Shown: positions 41,799-51,696 of the stretch, piece by piece
Position numbering within the stretch: position 1 is the stretch's first letter
Layout: each line of letters starts with the position of its first letter
DNA from: Pseudomonadota bacterium
GTDB taxonomy: Bacteria; Myxococcota_A; Polyangia; Polyangiales; Polyangiaceae
NCBI GenBank assembly: GCA_023398955.1
Contig: JAEWRL010000068.1
Coordinates: forward strand, 1 to 64,000
Reading direction: 5' to 3'
Length of the DNA stretch: 64,000 nucleotides
The notes under the pieces: generated by a model
What the model saw: only the letters and a program-made list of their open reading frames with translations
Told to the model about the DNA's origin: nothing
Databases searched by the model: none
Position numbers and translations under genes: made by a program

Positions 41799-43588
41799 GA
41801 CGTGCCTCGAGCCAGCGCAAGTGGCTCCAGCGAAAGCTCGGCCATGGCTGTCCGACGACGCTCTTCGTCTGCAAGGTGATGGTACAGCCCGCGCGCTTCC
41901 AACAGCCGTTCGTGGGTTCCTGATTCGACGATCCGGCCGCCTTCGAGCACGATGATCTGGTCACATCGCGCTGCTGCGGCGACGCGATGCGTGATGAGGA
42001 TGACGCTGCGCGCCTGCTTCTCCTCGTCTAGTGCGTCCAGGATGGCGCTTTCCGTCCTGGCATCCACTGCGCTGAGTGGGTCGTCCAACAGCAACACTCG
42101 TGGCTCGTAGACGAACGCACGTGCCAGGGCGACTCGCTGCTTCTGTCCACCCGAGAGCTGCACGCCGCGCTCTCCTACCACCGTCTGTAGTCCATCGGGA
42201 AGGTCGATGAGTTCGTCGAGCACCTGAGCGGAGCGCGCCGCCCTTTCGATCCGTCCCATCTGTGCAGGCTCGTCCGGGTCGTCGAGCGAGTAGCCTACGT
42301 TGCGGGCAGCGGTCGTGGAGAACAGGAATGCGGATTGACGTGCGTACCCAATGGTCCGCCGCACATGGCCCACCGGCAGGGTAGAAACGTCCTTGTCGTC
42401 GAGGAAGATGGTGCCCTTTGGTGCGGCCAGAATTCTCGCGAGGAGCTCCGCCAAGGTAGATTTCCCACTGCCGGTGCGGCCCACGATGGCGAGGGAATGG
42501 CCGGGCTGCAGGGTAAAGCTCAACCCCTTCAACACCTGATGACTCCCGTGGGAGTACGTGAGATCACGCACCTCCACCTTCCCCAGCGCGGGGGTGGTGG
42601 GCTGCTCCGGGCCGTCGTGGATGTCCGGCTCCGCTCGGTACAGCTCGGCAAGGCGCGCATGCGCAGCCCGGCCTCGTTGTAGGATGCCGACCAGGAAGCC
42701 GAGCGCCATCAGCGGCCACGTGAGGCGCGCGAGTGCGCGGATGAATGCCAGCAGTCCGCCTGGAGTGATCTGGTTCTGGAGCAGCAGGTGGCCTCCGTAC
42801 CAGACCACCACGACGAGGCTGACCGAGTTGATGCCTTGCATGATGGGTCCCATGGACCCTCGAAGCCGCGCCAAAGCCAGGCTCTTGTCCAGGTACCCTT
42901 GATTGACGGTCTCGAACCGCGCAAGCTCCTGAGGTTCCATCGAGTGCGTCTTCACGACCCGGACGCCAACGATGCTCGACTGGACGGTCTCACTCATGGT
43001 CCCAAGAGCGGCCTGTGCGTCGTGAGTGCGGCTGTAGCTGAGCCGGGCAAAGCGAGCGGTGGCAACCATGAGGAGGGGCAAGGTTGCCAGGGAGGCGAGG
43101 GTGAGTCGCCCCGAGATGCCCAGCGTCACGGACAGCGCGCTGACCAGGCCAAACGCTGTGTTCATCAGGTTCAAGACGAAGAAGCCCAGCAGCAGTCGGA
43201 TTTGAGTGAGGTCGTTCGTGGCGCGGCTCATTATCTCACCAGCGCTCATGCGCCCGAAGAAGCCGGGCCCCAGACGATGCAAGCGGGCCAGGAGCACTCG
43301 GCGCAGTTCGTACTCCGCGATTCGGCCTGCGTTGAAGACGGCAAGCCTCGAGAGCACTCGCACACCGAAGGCCAGCACTGCGACGGCACCGAGCAACAGG
43401 CCGTACTGGACCGCGGTGCTACGATCGCCAGCCACTGCCGCGTTGATGGCTATCATCAAGCGTGTATCGAACCACCACTGGGCGAACTGGTACCCCGCGA
43501 GAAGCGCTGCCCCCAGCGCGTACCTCGGCAGGTGCCGCTTTACGTGCGTGCCGATGCGAACCGGGTCATGCGCGTGTTGAGTCGTCAT
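41795..43588 (-). CDS. ABC exporter half-transporter, degenerate catalytic site
   Basis: The 597-residue partner of the downstream subunit. Six transmembrane helices are followed by an ATPase domain with Walker A VGRTGSGKST and the normal signature LSGGQKQRV, but Walker B reads LLLDDP, so the catalytic Glu is Asp. That pattern, with the altered signature in the partner, matches heterodimeric ABC exporters. ATG 43588 gives the usual family start; the frame is open upstream to 44110, antisense to the Omp85 gene, without similarity. Its stop overlaps the start of the next gene. Confidence 0.92.
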   Translation of the reverse strand: MTTQHAHDPVRIGTHVKRHLPRYALGAALLAGYQFAQWWFDTRLMIAINAAVAGDRSTAVQYGLLLGAVAVLAFGVRVLSRLAVFNAGRIAEYELRRVLLARLHRLGPGFFGRMSAGEIMSRATNDLTQIRLLLGFFVLNLMNTAFGLVSALSVTLGISGRLTLASLATLPLLMVATARFARLSYSRTHDAQAALGTMSETVQSSIVGVRVVKTHSMEPQELARFETVNQGYLDKSLALARLRGSMGPIMQGINSVSLVVVVWYGGHLLLQNQITPGGLLAFIRALARLTWPLMALGFLVGILQRGRAAHARLAELYRAEPDIHDGPEQPTTPALGKVEVRDLTYSHGSHQVLKGLSFTLQPGHSLAIVGRTGSGKSTLAELLARILAAPKGTIFLDDKDVSTLPVGHVRRTIGYARQSAFLFSTTAARNVGYSLDDPDEPAQMGRIERAARSAQVLDELIDLPDGLQTVVGERGVQLSGGQKQRVALARAFVYEPRVLLLDDPLSAVDARTESAILDALDEEKQARSVILITHRVAAAARCDQIIVLEGGRIVESGTHERLLEARGLYHHLADEERRRTAMAELSLEPLALARGTS

Positions 43589-43811
43589 CGGTGGGGCGTT
43601 TGGAGTCCGGCGACGGTATAGTCCGCTATCGGAGAGCACCAAGCGCGGACGACGGGCCGTCTCGCACTTCGTACCGGTCGCGAGTCCGTCTCTCGAGGTC
43701 GGTTGTGCTCCGGGCCGCGACTCCGGCGGGAGTCCTGGCCGAGTGTCAGTACGGCACAGGATTCGGACATGGACGGCCAAGGAGCGCCCCAGCTCGGGCG
43801 GTCCGATATGC

Positions 43812-46800
43812 CTAGAAGAGCCCGATGCTGAAGTGGAAGGCGCCCAGCGATTCCCAGGTCCGCTGATTCCGACGATTCGGGAACAGACGGTCCATGATTC
43901 GCTCGACGTTGAAGCCGTAGTCGAAAGCCAGCGGGCCCACGGGAGTGGCCACGCGAAGCCCAGAGCCGATCGCGTAGCGTAACCGTAAGTAGTTGATGTC
44001 TTGGAGATTCGCCCACAGGTTGCCCGCATCCAAGAAGAGAGCGGTTTGGACCACCTGCCCCAGAGGGATTCGTAGCTCGGCACGTGGGTTGACGAAGAAG
44101 TCCCCGCCACGAATCACCACCTGGTTCAACGTAAGATCCGAGTCGGGCGCAAGGAGTTGCTCCGCGACGTCCTCGGGGACGAGCGAGTCTTGCAGGAAGC
44201 CCCGCAGCGACCCCGCGCCCCCCAGAAAGAAGAGGCGGTCCGGGTACGTGCGGGACCCGTCCACGAGTTGATGATTCCGACCCCAGCTGAAGCTGCCGGC
44301 CAGCGCCACACCTTTCCTGCTGAGCTGGACATAGGCGGCGAGCCTCTGCGTGAGCCGCAGGAAGTCGCTGGTGGTCATGGCGAACGGGTTCGTCAGTGAT
44401 GATGCCTCCGGAGGGCTGGCAGCCTCATTACGAACGGGAACCGCGTGCACGTGCTCGACGGACGTCGATACGAGAGTCCCGGATGTCGCGTCGAGAGGAG
44501 CGTTGCGGCGGTCCCACGTGAAACCGAATCGCTGCGCAAACGCCACGCTGGTGCCCTCTGGAACTCGAAAGGAGTTTCTGCGCGAGGGATGCGCCGCGAT
44601 GTACGTCGCGATGGCGCGGGCCGTGGAGGCGTCCGTGCCGAAAATCGTTGCGGTATTTCGCTCGATCGAGCTCCCCGCCTGGACGGACACGCGACGACTG
44701 GGACGGTAAGTGAGAGTGACGATGCCCGCGTCCTTCGTCAGGCCGAAATCGCGAGCGTTGTCCCGCACGTCGACCCCCTCGACGCTGAACGGAAAGAGCG
44801 GTCCCAGCCCGATCTCAGGGAAGTCCAGCCGTGCGCTGTTGCGACGTTCCAGCCGCTCCATATCCTCGAGATCGTCGTACTTTTGCCGAACATCGCTCTC
44901 GAGAATCAGAGCACTCGGCAAATAGCCCAACTGTACACGGAGCGTGAGCGCAATCGCTTCGGAGGCCACGTTCCGGTGACCGTACTCGAGCGCAATCCGA
45001 AGCCCCTCGCCGGTGCTGAAGCCTGGTCGCACGTCGAGATACTGAGGTAGCCGTTCGACCACGTTCACCAGAACGACCTTCTCGCGAGCAGGGACTTGGG
45101 GATCCTCCATGCCCACCGTGATGGAGGAGAACACGCCGAGGGTCGCGAGCCGTTCTTCTGTTGCACGGACGAGGCTGCGACGATACGGGAGACCTTCCCG
45201 GAGAGCGATGCGACGTCGCAAGAGGCTCTCGTTCGTACCGTGCGCACCCGCGATGATGACCTTCGAAACGATGACCCGCTCGCCTTCGTTGATGTCGAAG
45301 ATGGCGCGAGCACGCGATTTGTCGGGCGACAGAGCAAGACGATACTCGACGGAGGCGAAAGCGAACCCCTCCTCGGCGTAGACCGATGCTATCCTGCGGC
45401 GAGCGCTCTCCAACCCGGCCAGCGAAACCGGACCGCCAAGCTCGAGCTCGGCCGCCTCAAACAGGTCGACGTCGACCAACCCGGCGTTTCCCGCGAACTC
45501 TACGTCGTGGAGCATGCTGCGTGGCCCAATCCGGATGGGTATGAAGAGGCGTGCTTCGTTCTCGCAGCTCACGCCAGGTGGTGCCCTGTCCGAGCAGGGC
45601 CCTGCCTCGGCGCCGTGCTCGATGGGCAATGGGACACCGTAGCGGTCGTACAGACAGCGTTCCTCCGGTGTTTGGAGCGCCCCCACCGGGATGCAGCCTC
45701 GGGGGGGCGAATCCGGGTGGCACGCGCGGCGCATGAGGACGGGCGGATCCACCGTGGCGCTGAGCCAACCTTCGGAGCGGTACATCTCCTGCAAGTGCGC
45801 GATCCCTCGGTCGTAGACTTCGGGAACGTATGTGTGGAATGGATCTGGAACGAAGGGCTCCGCTCGTCCGCCCCGCGCCGGAGCATTGGTGGCTCCCAAT
45901 ACCTTGGCATTCGCTGCTCCGAAGAACGGTGGCCCTGGAAGCTCCTCATCGAGGATGCTCTCGATCTCCGAATCCACCTCACCGGCGTCGCGTGGGCCGA
46001 GCAGACATGGATAGAAGCGTTGGACGATCCGGACTGGCTCCCCTTCGTTCACGGAGAAACGCAGCGTCTTCGTGCTGCCGTCCGCGCTCTTGCTCTCCCA
46101 CAGACGGACTCGCGCGTCGAGCAGGCCATGGTTCCGGTAGAAGTCACGGAGACGCTCCACGAGCAATGGTGTGGACGGATCGCCCTTCGACTGGAGCATC
46201 AACGATCCGAGCAGCGTCGTGGAATCGAAACGCTTCACACCCTCGAATCGAATCATGTAGAACGGCCCCGCGTGGATGACGATCCGGAGCTCGCGACCGT
46301 GCTCTCCCCTCAGCTCGTGGTCGACGGCCGCTTCCAGCCACCCAGCGGCACGCAGCTGCACCGCAAGGCTGGTGTCGGCCTCATCGAGCAAGCGTTCATC
46401 GGCAATGTCGCCGGCTCGTACCGCGTACCCATCGAGATGACCACGTAAGCTGGCGAGGGGCGGGAACGGCTGCACGGCGAACTGGCGGGTGTCGATGGTG
46501 GCAGGGGAGCCCGCTGACACGTCCACGTGCACGAGCACCGCAATCGGAGCCTCCGTCTCGAGCGTTCGCACCGTCACCGCGGCGTGCGGATAGCCGCGGT
46601 GACGCAGCCATACGCGGACGCGGTCTGTCATGGATCTCAGTCCGTCAGGGGTCAGTTCGTCACCAGGCTGAAGTCTGGCGGCACGCACGATCTCGGCATG
46701 ATCGAAAGCGTTCGCTTGGACGTGAATATCCTTGACGATTCTGCGGGGAACCACGATGAGCTGAAGTTCGGCGCCCGCCTCAGCCGCAGTTACCAAAGCT

Positions 46801-47099
46801 TCCGCTGATGCATAGCGCCCGGTCTCGAGTAGCTCCCCCAGAGCACGCCGCACGAGCTCAGGGGTCGTCGCCTGGCCCAGGCGAACTCGAGTCAGCGTTT
46901 CGCGATGGCTCCACCGCCCCGCCTCGTTCAGAACGCTGACGCCAACCAGCGGTTTCCGTAACAGGTGCTCGGGGATCTCCGGGTCCTGGAGGCTTGCAGC
47001 GTTCAGCTCCGGGCTGATGTCGGGCTCAGTGGCCGATGACAGCGAAACGTGCAAAACGGCAGCAATGGCCAGCACGAGCGCCGCGAACCGATGGGGCAT
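43812..47099 (-). CDS. Omp85-superfamily outer-membrane protein (BamA/TamA-like)
   Basis: A 1095-residue protein with signal peptide (SLSSA-TEP) and an N-terminal periplasmic part of about 720 residues with several POTRA-like modules (VKDIHVQANAF, MIRFEGVKRFDS, MLHDVEFAGNAGL, VSKVIIAGAHGTN). A C-terminal 16-strand-type beta barrel contains FLGGAGSLRGF, the conserved LGGxx-RGF lid motif, and ends in the Phe typical of outer-membrane proteins. It may insert proteins or export lipids. The unusually long periplasmic part has a Cys-rich insert around 460-510. The ABC exporter genes follow 223 bp later on the same strand. Confidence 0.88.
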   Translation of the reverse strand: MPHRFAALVLAIAAVLHVSLSSATEPDISPELNAASLQDPEIPEHLLRKPLVGVSVLNEAGRWSHRETLTRVRLGQATTPELVRRALGELLETGRYASAEALVTAAEAGAELQLIVVPRRIVKDIHVQANAFDHAEIVRAARLQPGDELTPDGLRSMTDRVRVWLRHRGYPHAAVTVRTLETEAPIAVLVHVDVSAGSPATIDTRQFAVQPFPPLASLRGHLDGYAVRAGDIADERLLDEADTSLAVQLRAAGWLEAAVDHELRGEHGRELRIVIHAGPFYMIRFEGVKRFDSTTLLGSLMLQSKGDPSTPLLVERLRDFYRNHGLLDARVRLWESKSADGSTKTLRFSVNEGEPVRIVQRFYPCLLGPRDAGEVDSEIESILDEELPGPPFFGAANAKVLGATNAPARGGRAEPFVPDPFHTYVPEVYDRGIAHLQEMYRSEGWLSATVDPPVLMRRACHPDSPPRGCIPVGALQTPEERCLYDRYGVPLPIEHGAEAGPCSDRAPPGVSCENEARLFIPIRIGPRSMLHDVEFAGNAGLVDVDLFEAAELELGGPVSLAGLESARRRIASVYAEEGFAFASVEYRLALSPDKSRARAIFDINEGERVIVSKVIIAGAHGTNESLLRRRIALREGLPYRRSLVRATEERLATLGVFSSITVGMEDPQVPAREKVVLVNVVERLPQYLDVRPGFSTGEGLRIALEYGHRNVASEAIALTLRVQLGYLPSALILESDVRQKYDDLEDMERLERRNSARLDFPEIGLGPLFPFSVEGVDVRDNARDFGLTKDAGIVTLTYRPSRRVSVQAGSSIERNTATIFGTDASTARAIATYIAAHPSRRNSFRVPEGTSVAFAQRFGFTWDRRNAPLDATSGTLVSTSVEHVHAVPVRNEAASPPEASSLTNPFAMTTSDFLRLTQRLAAYVQLSRKGVALAGSFSWGRNHQLVDGSRTYPDRLFFLGGAGSLRGFLQDSLVPEDVAEQLLAPDSDLTLNQVVIRGGDFFVNPRAELRIPLGQVVQTALFLDAGNLWANLQDINYLRLRYAIGSGLRVATPVGPLAFDYGFNVERIMDRLFPNRRNQRTWESLGAFHFSIGLF

Positions 47100-47357
47100 G
47101 ACGCCGGGTGATCTACACTAGATAGGGTCTGCCGCGGGTACCTTCCGGCCAAGGTGCCGTCCCGGGAGAGAGTTTCTTTCTCGTGCGGCCGATAGGTTGG
47201 CTGGTTTTCGTTCAGGTGGTGGGGATCTCACGTGAATTGTGTTGCTGTCGCCGTATGTTCGCACGGCGCGCCAGGACTTCACGACGCGTCGCCACTGCAC
47301 CCAAGGCATGTGGCGTCTGCCGCACGGACGCGGCTTGTAGAGTGGATCGAACGGCAT

Positions 47358-48623
47358 ATGTCGCGAACGCCGCAGCGCAGGGCACAACAACACACTGTAT
47401 TTCGTCGGCGATGGCTTCGACTCCTCGTGGTGGTTGCTGCGGCCGCCGCAGGCGGATTGGCGCTCACGTGGTATGCCGTGCACCGGTTCGAATGGGCGGG
47501 GCCCCTCGTGGCGAACAGCCTTCGCGCGGTACTCGGGGCGGAGAACGTGGCGCGCCTCGAGGATACGGCATACGGGGTGGAGGATGGCATCAACCGGGTA
47601 ATCCGGCGCGGCGAGAAGCCACGGGCCTATTGGCGCGTCGAAGACGCGGGCCTCGATGTGACCCAGGATGAAGCGGCAGGCGAGGCAGCGGAACAAGCCG
47701 AGCTTCCACCCTTCAGGCCGAAGCGTGTCGGTCCGGTTCACGCTTCCTGGTCAGCTCCTGGGGACGGAGAGTGGATACCGATACGCGATCCGCGTTGGCC
47801 AGACGTCGACCCCCTCATGTACAAGACGCTCCTGCACCCCGATCGAAATCGGTCGTGGGCAGAGTTGTTCGTCGTCGCGCTCGATCTGCGTCGCGTCGCC
47901 ATCAAGCCGAGGCTGGGCACCCGTGAGCCTGCTCCCAACGTAGACCCAGAACCTGTGCTCGATCGGCCTGGGACTATCCCCCCCAGTGAGCACGAGCGCA
48001 CGCTTGCCGCCTTCAACGGCGGTTTCATGACCGAACATGGCAAGTACGGGATGATGCTGGACGGCGTAACGATCGTGAAGCCCCATGGGCGTGCCTGCAC
48101 CTTCGCGAAGTACCAGGATGGTCCTCTACGCATTGCGTCGTGGTCCCGTGTGGTAGATGACCTTCCCGAGATGGAGTGGTTCCGACAAACTCCCAACTGC
48201 ATGGTCGAGGCCGGCAACCTTCATCCGGTTCTGGCTAGTGGGACGGAGAAGCACTGGGGAGCTACGCTCGACGGGGATACGGTCATTCGTCGCTCGGCGA
48301 TTGGGCTCGATGAATCCGGCGAGACTCTGTACGTGAGCATCAGCAATCATACGACGGCGAAGGCCGTGGCGGTGGGCATGCAGCACGTAGGTGCGGTGGC
48401 CGTCGCGCAGCTCGATGTCAACTGGTCGTATCCAAAGTTCGTCGTGTTTCGCGCCCCGGCGCCCGGTGAGCCGTTGCAGGCGGAAGCACTCGCGGAGGGC
48501 TTCGAGTTTCGGCGCGGGGAGTACCTCAGGGACAAGTCGCTGCGCGATTTCTTCTATGTCACATACCGAGGGCCCGGAGTCTCATCCGCGGAGCCCTCCA
48601 AGTTGGGTTCTGCGGAGCACTGA
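47358..48623 (+). CDS. Membrane-anchored phosphodiester-glycosidase-like (NAGPA-like) protein
   Basis: The 421-residue protein starts with a basic stretch and one transmembrane helix (about 19-38, LRLLVVVAAAAAGGLALTWY). The outside domain has the NAGPA/phosphodiester glycosidase signatures LAAFNGGFMTEHGKYGMMLDG-type and RSAIGLDESGETLYV, together with the late AVAQLDVNW block. Such enzymes cleave GlcNAc-phosphodiesters or act on surface glycans. Its substrate here is unknown. The start is uncertain; ATG 47358 immediately precedes the basic-plus-hydrophobic anchor. mutM follows 3 bp after its stop. Confidence 0.75.
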   Translation: MSRTPQRRAQQHTVFRRRWLRLLVVVAAAAAGGLALTWYAVHRFEWAGPLVANSLRAVLGAENVARLEDTAYGVEDGINRVIRRGEKPRAYWRVEDAGLDVTQDEAAGEAAEQAELPPFRPKRVGPVHASWSAPGDGEWIPIRDPRWPDVDPLMYKTLLHPDRNRSWAELFVVALDLRRVAIKPRLGTREPAPNVDPEPVLDRPGTIPPSEHERTLAAFNGGFMTEHGKYGMMLDGVTIVKPHGRACTFAKYQDGPLRIASWSRVVDDLPEMEWFRQTPNCMVEAGNLHPVLASGTEKHWGATLDGDTVIRRSAIGLDESGETLYVSISNHTTAKAVAVGMQHVGAVAVAQLDVNWSYPKFVVFRAPAPGEPLQAEALAEGFEFRRGEYLRDKSLRDFFYVTYRGPGVSSAEPSKLGSAEH

Positions 48624-48626
48624 AGC

Positions 48627-49502
48627 GTGCCGGAGCTGCCTGAAGTCGAGATCACGCGGCGCGCCATCGAGCCGTTTCTGCTCCAGCGGCGCATCCACTC
48701 GGTCGAAACGACGCCTCCCAGTTACTTCTTCCTTACGCCCCCGGAGGCCCTCCATACTCATCTCCCAGGACGCTGCTGCCTCGAGGTCATCCGGATTGGG
48801 AAGTACCTGATGGCGCCCTTGGACGATGGCTGGTCCCTGCACCTGCACCTCGGCATGACGGGACAAGTGTTGTCTGGGCGCGTTCCAGGGATGCTTCCCC
48901 CCAGCCGAGCGTGCGCGCCGAGACCGAGCACCTCAGCGCTTCGGGAACTCCGCCCGGATCGCCACAGCCACCTCTTGATTCACTTCGCGGATGCCGGCCC
49001 ATCTTTGATGGTCCGGGACGTGCGGAAGTTTGGCAAGTGCGCCCTTCGCCCCCCTGGGCAGCTCGAGCCGCGGCACGCACGCCTTGGGCCTGACGCCCTC
49101 GACATTCGGGCGGACGAGCTCTACGAAGCCACGAGACGGCGCAAGGTCGACATAAAGACCCTCCTACTCGATCAGTCGGTGCTCGCGGGCGTGGGCAACA
49201 TCTATGCGGATGAGGCGCTCTTCCTTGCCGGCTTGAGGCCAACTCGCTCTGCAGCCAAGCTCACGCTCCGACAGTGCTCCTCCCTCGTCGCGGCGCTGCG
49301 TCGGGTGCTGGCCGAAGCGATAGCCCGCGGAGGCTCGTCGATCAGCGACTTCGTACACCTGGACGGGTCGGGTGGCGGGTTTCAGCGCTGTCACTCCGTG
49401 TATGGCCGCAGTGGTCAGCCGTGCCGTAGTTGTGGCGTGTTGATTAGGCGCCTGGTAACAGGGGGGCGCTCTGCTCACTTCTGCCCGCGGTGCCAGCATT
49501 GA
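48627..49502 (+). CDS. mutM: Formamidopyrimidine-DNA glycosylase
   Basis: The 291-residue DNA repair enzyme removes 8-oxoguanine and formamidopyrimidines. The catalytic N-terminus Pro-Glu-Leu-Pro-Glu-Val follows the initiator (GTG). IGKYLMAPL contains the conserved Lys, HLGMTGQ the H2TH-proximal block, and GVGNIYADEALF the H2TH motif. A C-terminal zinc finger with C-x2-C and FCPRCQ is complete. An insert of about 25 residues between the GMTGQ and DVRKFGK blocks is longer than usual. It is nearly fused to the preceding glycosidase gene, so the two are probably cotranscribed. Confidence 0.95.
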   Translation: MPELPEVEITRRAIEPFLLQRRIHSVETTPPSYFFLTPPEALHTHLPGRCCLEVIRIGKYLMAPLDDGWSLHLHLGMTGQVLSGRVPGMLPPSRACAPRPSTSALRELRPDRHSHLLIHFADAGPSLMVRDVRKFGKCALRPPGQLEPRHARLGPDALDIRADELYEATRRRKVDIKTLLLDQSVLAGVGNIYADEALFLAGLRPTRSAAKLTLRQCSSLVAALRRVLAEAIARGGSSISDFVHLDGSGGGFQRCHSVYGRSGQPCRSCGVLIRRLVTGGRSAHFCPRCQH

Positions 49503-49566
49503 ACGCGCGCTCTCGCGGCTCCTTCAGCAAGGCGACACCCCGCTGACGCTCTCCAGGAGAGGTTTC

Positions 49567-50247
49567 ATGTTGGAAGAAGAAGCGAAACGACTCGCAGCCC
49601 AGGAGGCTGTGCGACTACTTCCCGATGAGGGCGTCATCGGGCTGGGAACAGGGTCCACCGCCAAGTACTTCATCGATGCCCTCGCTGTTGCTGTCCGGCA
49701 GGGGAAGCGCTTGCGAGGGGTTCCGACGAGCGAGGCCAGTCGTGCTCAGGCCGAAGCTCTGGGGATCGAGCTGCTGCTGGATGCGGGACCCTGGAGCATC
49801 GATCTCTGCGTGGATGGTGCCGACGAGGTCGATGCCGACCTCGATCTCATCAAAGGCGGAGGAGGGTCGCACACGCGCGAGAAGATCGTCAACTTCGCGT
49901 CCAAGCGGAACGTCATCGTCGTCGATGAAAGAAAGCTGAGCCGGCGACTTGGCGAAAAGTGGCCCGTGCCCGTGGAGATCCTGGAGTTTGGTTGGCGCGC
50001 GACGATGGACGCGCTCTCGCAGTTCGGTTCCTGCACGCGCCGCTGCCGAGGGGACCACGAGGTACGCACTGATTGCGGCAACTTCATCTGCGACGTGAAG
50101 GTGGGGCCCATGTCTGAGCCAGCGCTCGTGGACGGACGGATCCGCGCTATCCCTGGCGTTGTCGAGACGGGGCTGTTCTGCGGTCGCGCGGACGTAGTCA
50201 TCGTTGCCGGAGTGGGTGGCGTACGAACCCTCACCAAAGGCGGCTAG
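49567..50247 (+). CDS. rpiA: Ribose-5-phosphate isomerase A
   Basis: The 226-residue pentose-phosphate enzyme interconverts ribose 5-phosphate and ribulose 5-phosphate. GLGTGSTAKYF forms the substrate-binding loop, DGADEVD holds the catalytic Asp region and KGGGGSHTREK the conserved Lys and Glu; the usual AxxRE is replaced by SHTRE. The start is ATG 49567, with AGGAGAGG upstream. It lies 64 bp after mutM on the same strand. Confidence 0.93.
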   Translation: MLEEEAKRLAAQEAVRLLPDEGVIGLGTGSTAKYFIDALAVAVRQGKRLRGVPTSEASRAQAEALGIELLLDAGPWSIDLCVDGADEVDADLDLIKGGGGSHTREKIVNFASKRNVIVVDERKLSRRLGEKWPVPVEILEFGWRATMDALSQFGSCTRRCRGDHEVRTDCGNFICDVKVGPMSEPALVDGRIRAIPGVVETGLFCGRADVVIVAGVGGVRTLTKGG

Positions 50248-50485
50248 CCAGTCAGTCCAGCGCGTCGCGGGGCCAACCGGCATCCGAGCGTCAGCGCAAC
50301 GGATTCCCTATTCCCTGGAACGACGCGGATCTCGAAGGGGTCGCGGAGCATGCCGGGGCTGGGCATCTCTGTTGAGTGGTCGCCCGTTTTCGCCGGCGAT
50401 ACTACCTTTCTGTTAGTTGAGGCACGCGAAGATTGACAGGCTGCCCGGGTTGCGGGAAGGATCGCCTCCAGTTTCCGTCGTTTCG

Positions 50486-51283
50486 GTGACCCGATTGAGC
50501 GAAAGCGTGGCGACACATCCTCTCCGCATCGAAGTAGCAGGCCAAACGGACGTTGGTCGGAAGCGCACACACAACGAGGACAACTTCGCGATCATGCCGG
50601 AGTTTGGCCTCTACGTGGTGGCCGACGGCATGGGTGGGCATGCGTCCGGCGAGATCGCGTCGGGTATGGCCGTCGAGACTCTGCGAGAGTTCTTCGACGC
50701 CACCGGGGCGGATCCAGAGCGGACTTGGCCGTACAAAATGGACCGAAGCCGGGGATACGAGGAGAACCGGCTCATTACCGGAATCAAGCTGTGTAACCTG
50801 CGCATCTACGAGGCGGCCCAGAGGAACCCTCGGCAGCGCGGGATGGGCACTACCTTGGTTTCCCTGTTCGCTGTCGAGGACGGTATCTACGTTGCCCATG
50901 TTGGGGACAGCCGGGTCTATCGGGTCCGCGACGGGCAGATGGACCAGCTCACTGAAGACCACTCGCTGCTGAACGACTACAAGAAAATGAAGCGGCTCAG
51001 CGAGGAGGAGGAGCGGAACTTCCCGCACAAGAACGTGATCGTTCGCGCGCTCGGGATGAAGGATACCGTCAAGGTGGATACGCGACTGGAAGAGCCGAGA
51101 GCCGGCGACATGATGCTGCTCTGTACCGATGGGTTGTGTGGTCCCGTGAGCGACGAGGAGATCCTGGAGATCATCAAGTCCAATCAGGATCTTCCGGCGA
51201 CAGTCAGTCAGCTGATCGCGAGTGCCAACGCCTCGGGAGGACCCGACAACATCACCTGTGTGATTGCTCGCTGGGTCGAGTAG
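50486..51283 (+). CDS. PP2C-family protein serine/threonine phosphatase
   Basis: The 265-residue cytoplasmic phosphatase shows the PP2C motifs in order: GRKRTHNEDN, VADGMGGHASGE (metal-binding Asp), MGTTLVSL, AHVGDSRVYR, LLCTDGL and GGPDNIT. No transmembrane segment or regulatory domain is present, so it is the general Stp/PrpC type that reverses Hanks-kinase phosphorylation. The start is GTG 50486, without a good ribosome-binding site; the frame is open to TTG 50417. It is convergent with the anti-sigma gene and 26 bp away. Confidence 0.93.
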   Translation: MTRLSESVATHPLRIEVAGQTDVGRKRTHNEDNFAIMPEFGLYVVADGMGGHASGEIASGMAVETLREFFDATGADPERTWPYKMDRSRGYEENRLITGIKLCNLRIYEAAQRNPRQRGMGTTLVSLFAVEDGIYVAHVGDSRVYRVRDGQMDQLTEDHSLLNDYKKMKRLSEEEERNFPHKNVIVRALGMKDTVKVDTRLEEPRAGDMMLLCTDGLCGPVSDEEILEIIKSNQDLPATVSQLIASANASGGPDNITCVIARWVE

Positions 51284-51309
51284 GGCCCCCCGGGAACGAT
51301 TGACCAGGC

Positions 51310-51696
51310 TTAGCGGGGCGCAATGATCCTGACTGGAGATGGAGCAGGCGCCCGTTCCGGTTCCCCTGAGAGCGGGCGGAGCACTAGATACGTGACCAGC
51401 ACCACGGAGAGCATCAACGCGCTGGTGATGAGGTACGTCTGGACGGGAGGAAACCGATCCGTACTCCAGCGATCTGCGTAGAATTTGCCTCCACTCCTCT
51501 CCCGCAGCTTCTGCTGAACACCAGCGAGCACATCGACGGGAGGCACGGTTTCCGTCATGACGCGACGCAGTAGGGACGGCAACTCGTCCTCGTCGCTCCT
51601 CCTCGCAGCGACGGAGGGTTCAGACGGTTGCGGCCGTTCGGCAGAGGAACTATTGTCCTCGCGCAGGTTTGGGTGGGGCGTTCGGGGTTGGTTCAT
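51310..51696 (-). CDS. Putative membrane anti-sigma factor
   Basis: A 128-residue protein with about 85 mostly hydrophilic N-terminal residues (DELPSLLRRVMTETVPPVDVL, possible sigma-binding helix) and one transmembrane helix at about 88-107 (YLITSALMLSVVLVTYLVL). The outside part is short. No zinc-binding anti-sigma motif (HxxxCxxC) is visible. Its start overlaps the stop of the ECF sigma gene (ATGA), the arrangement of sigma/anti-sigma pairs. The function is inferred from that coupling. Confidence 0.65.
   Translation of the reverse strand: MNQPRTPHPNLREDNSSSAERPQPSEPSVAARRSDEDELPSLLRRVMTETVPPVDVLAGVQQKLRERSGGKFYADRWSTDRFPPVQTYLITSALMLSVVLVTYLVLRPLSGEPERAPAPSPVRIIAPR

Noticed and set aside
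45096..46448. Plus-strand frame of 450 codons
   Set aside because: It is antisense to the Omp85 gene, with His/Asp-rich, low-plausibility composition.
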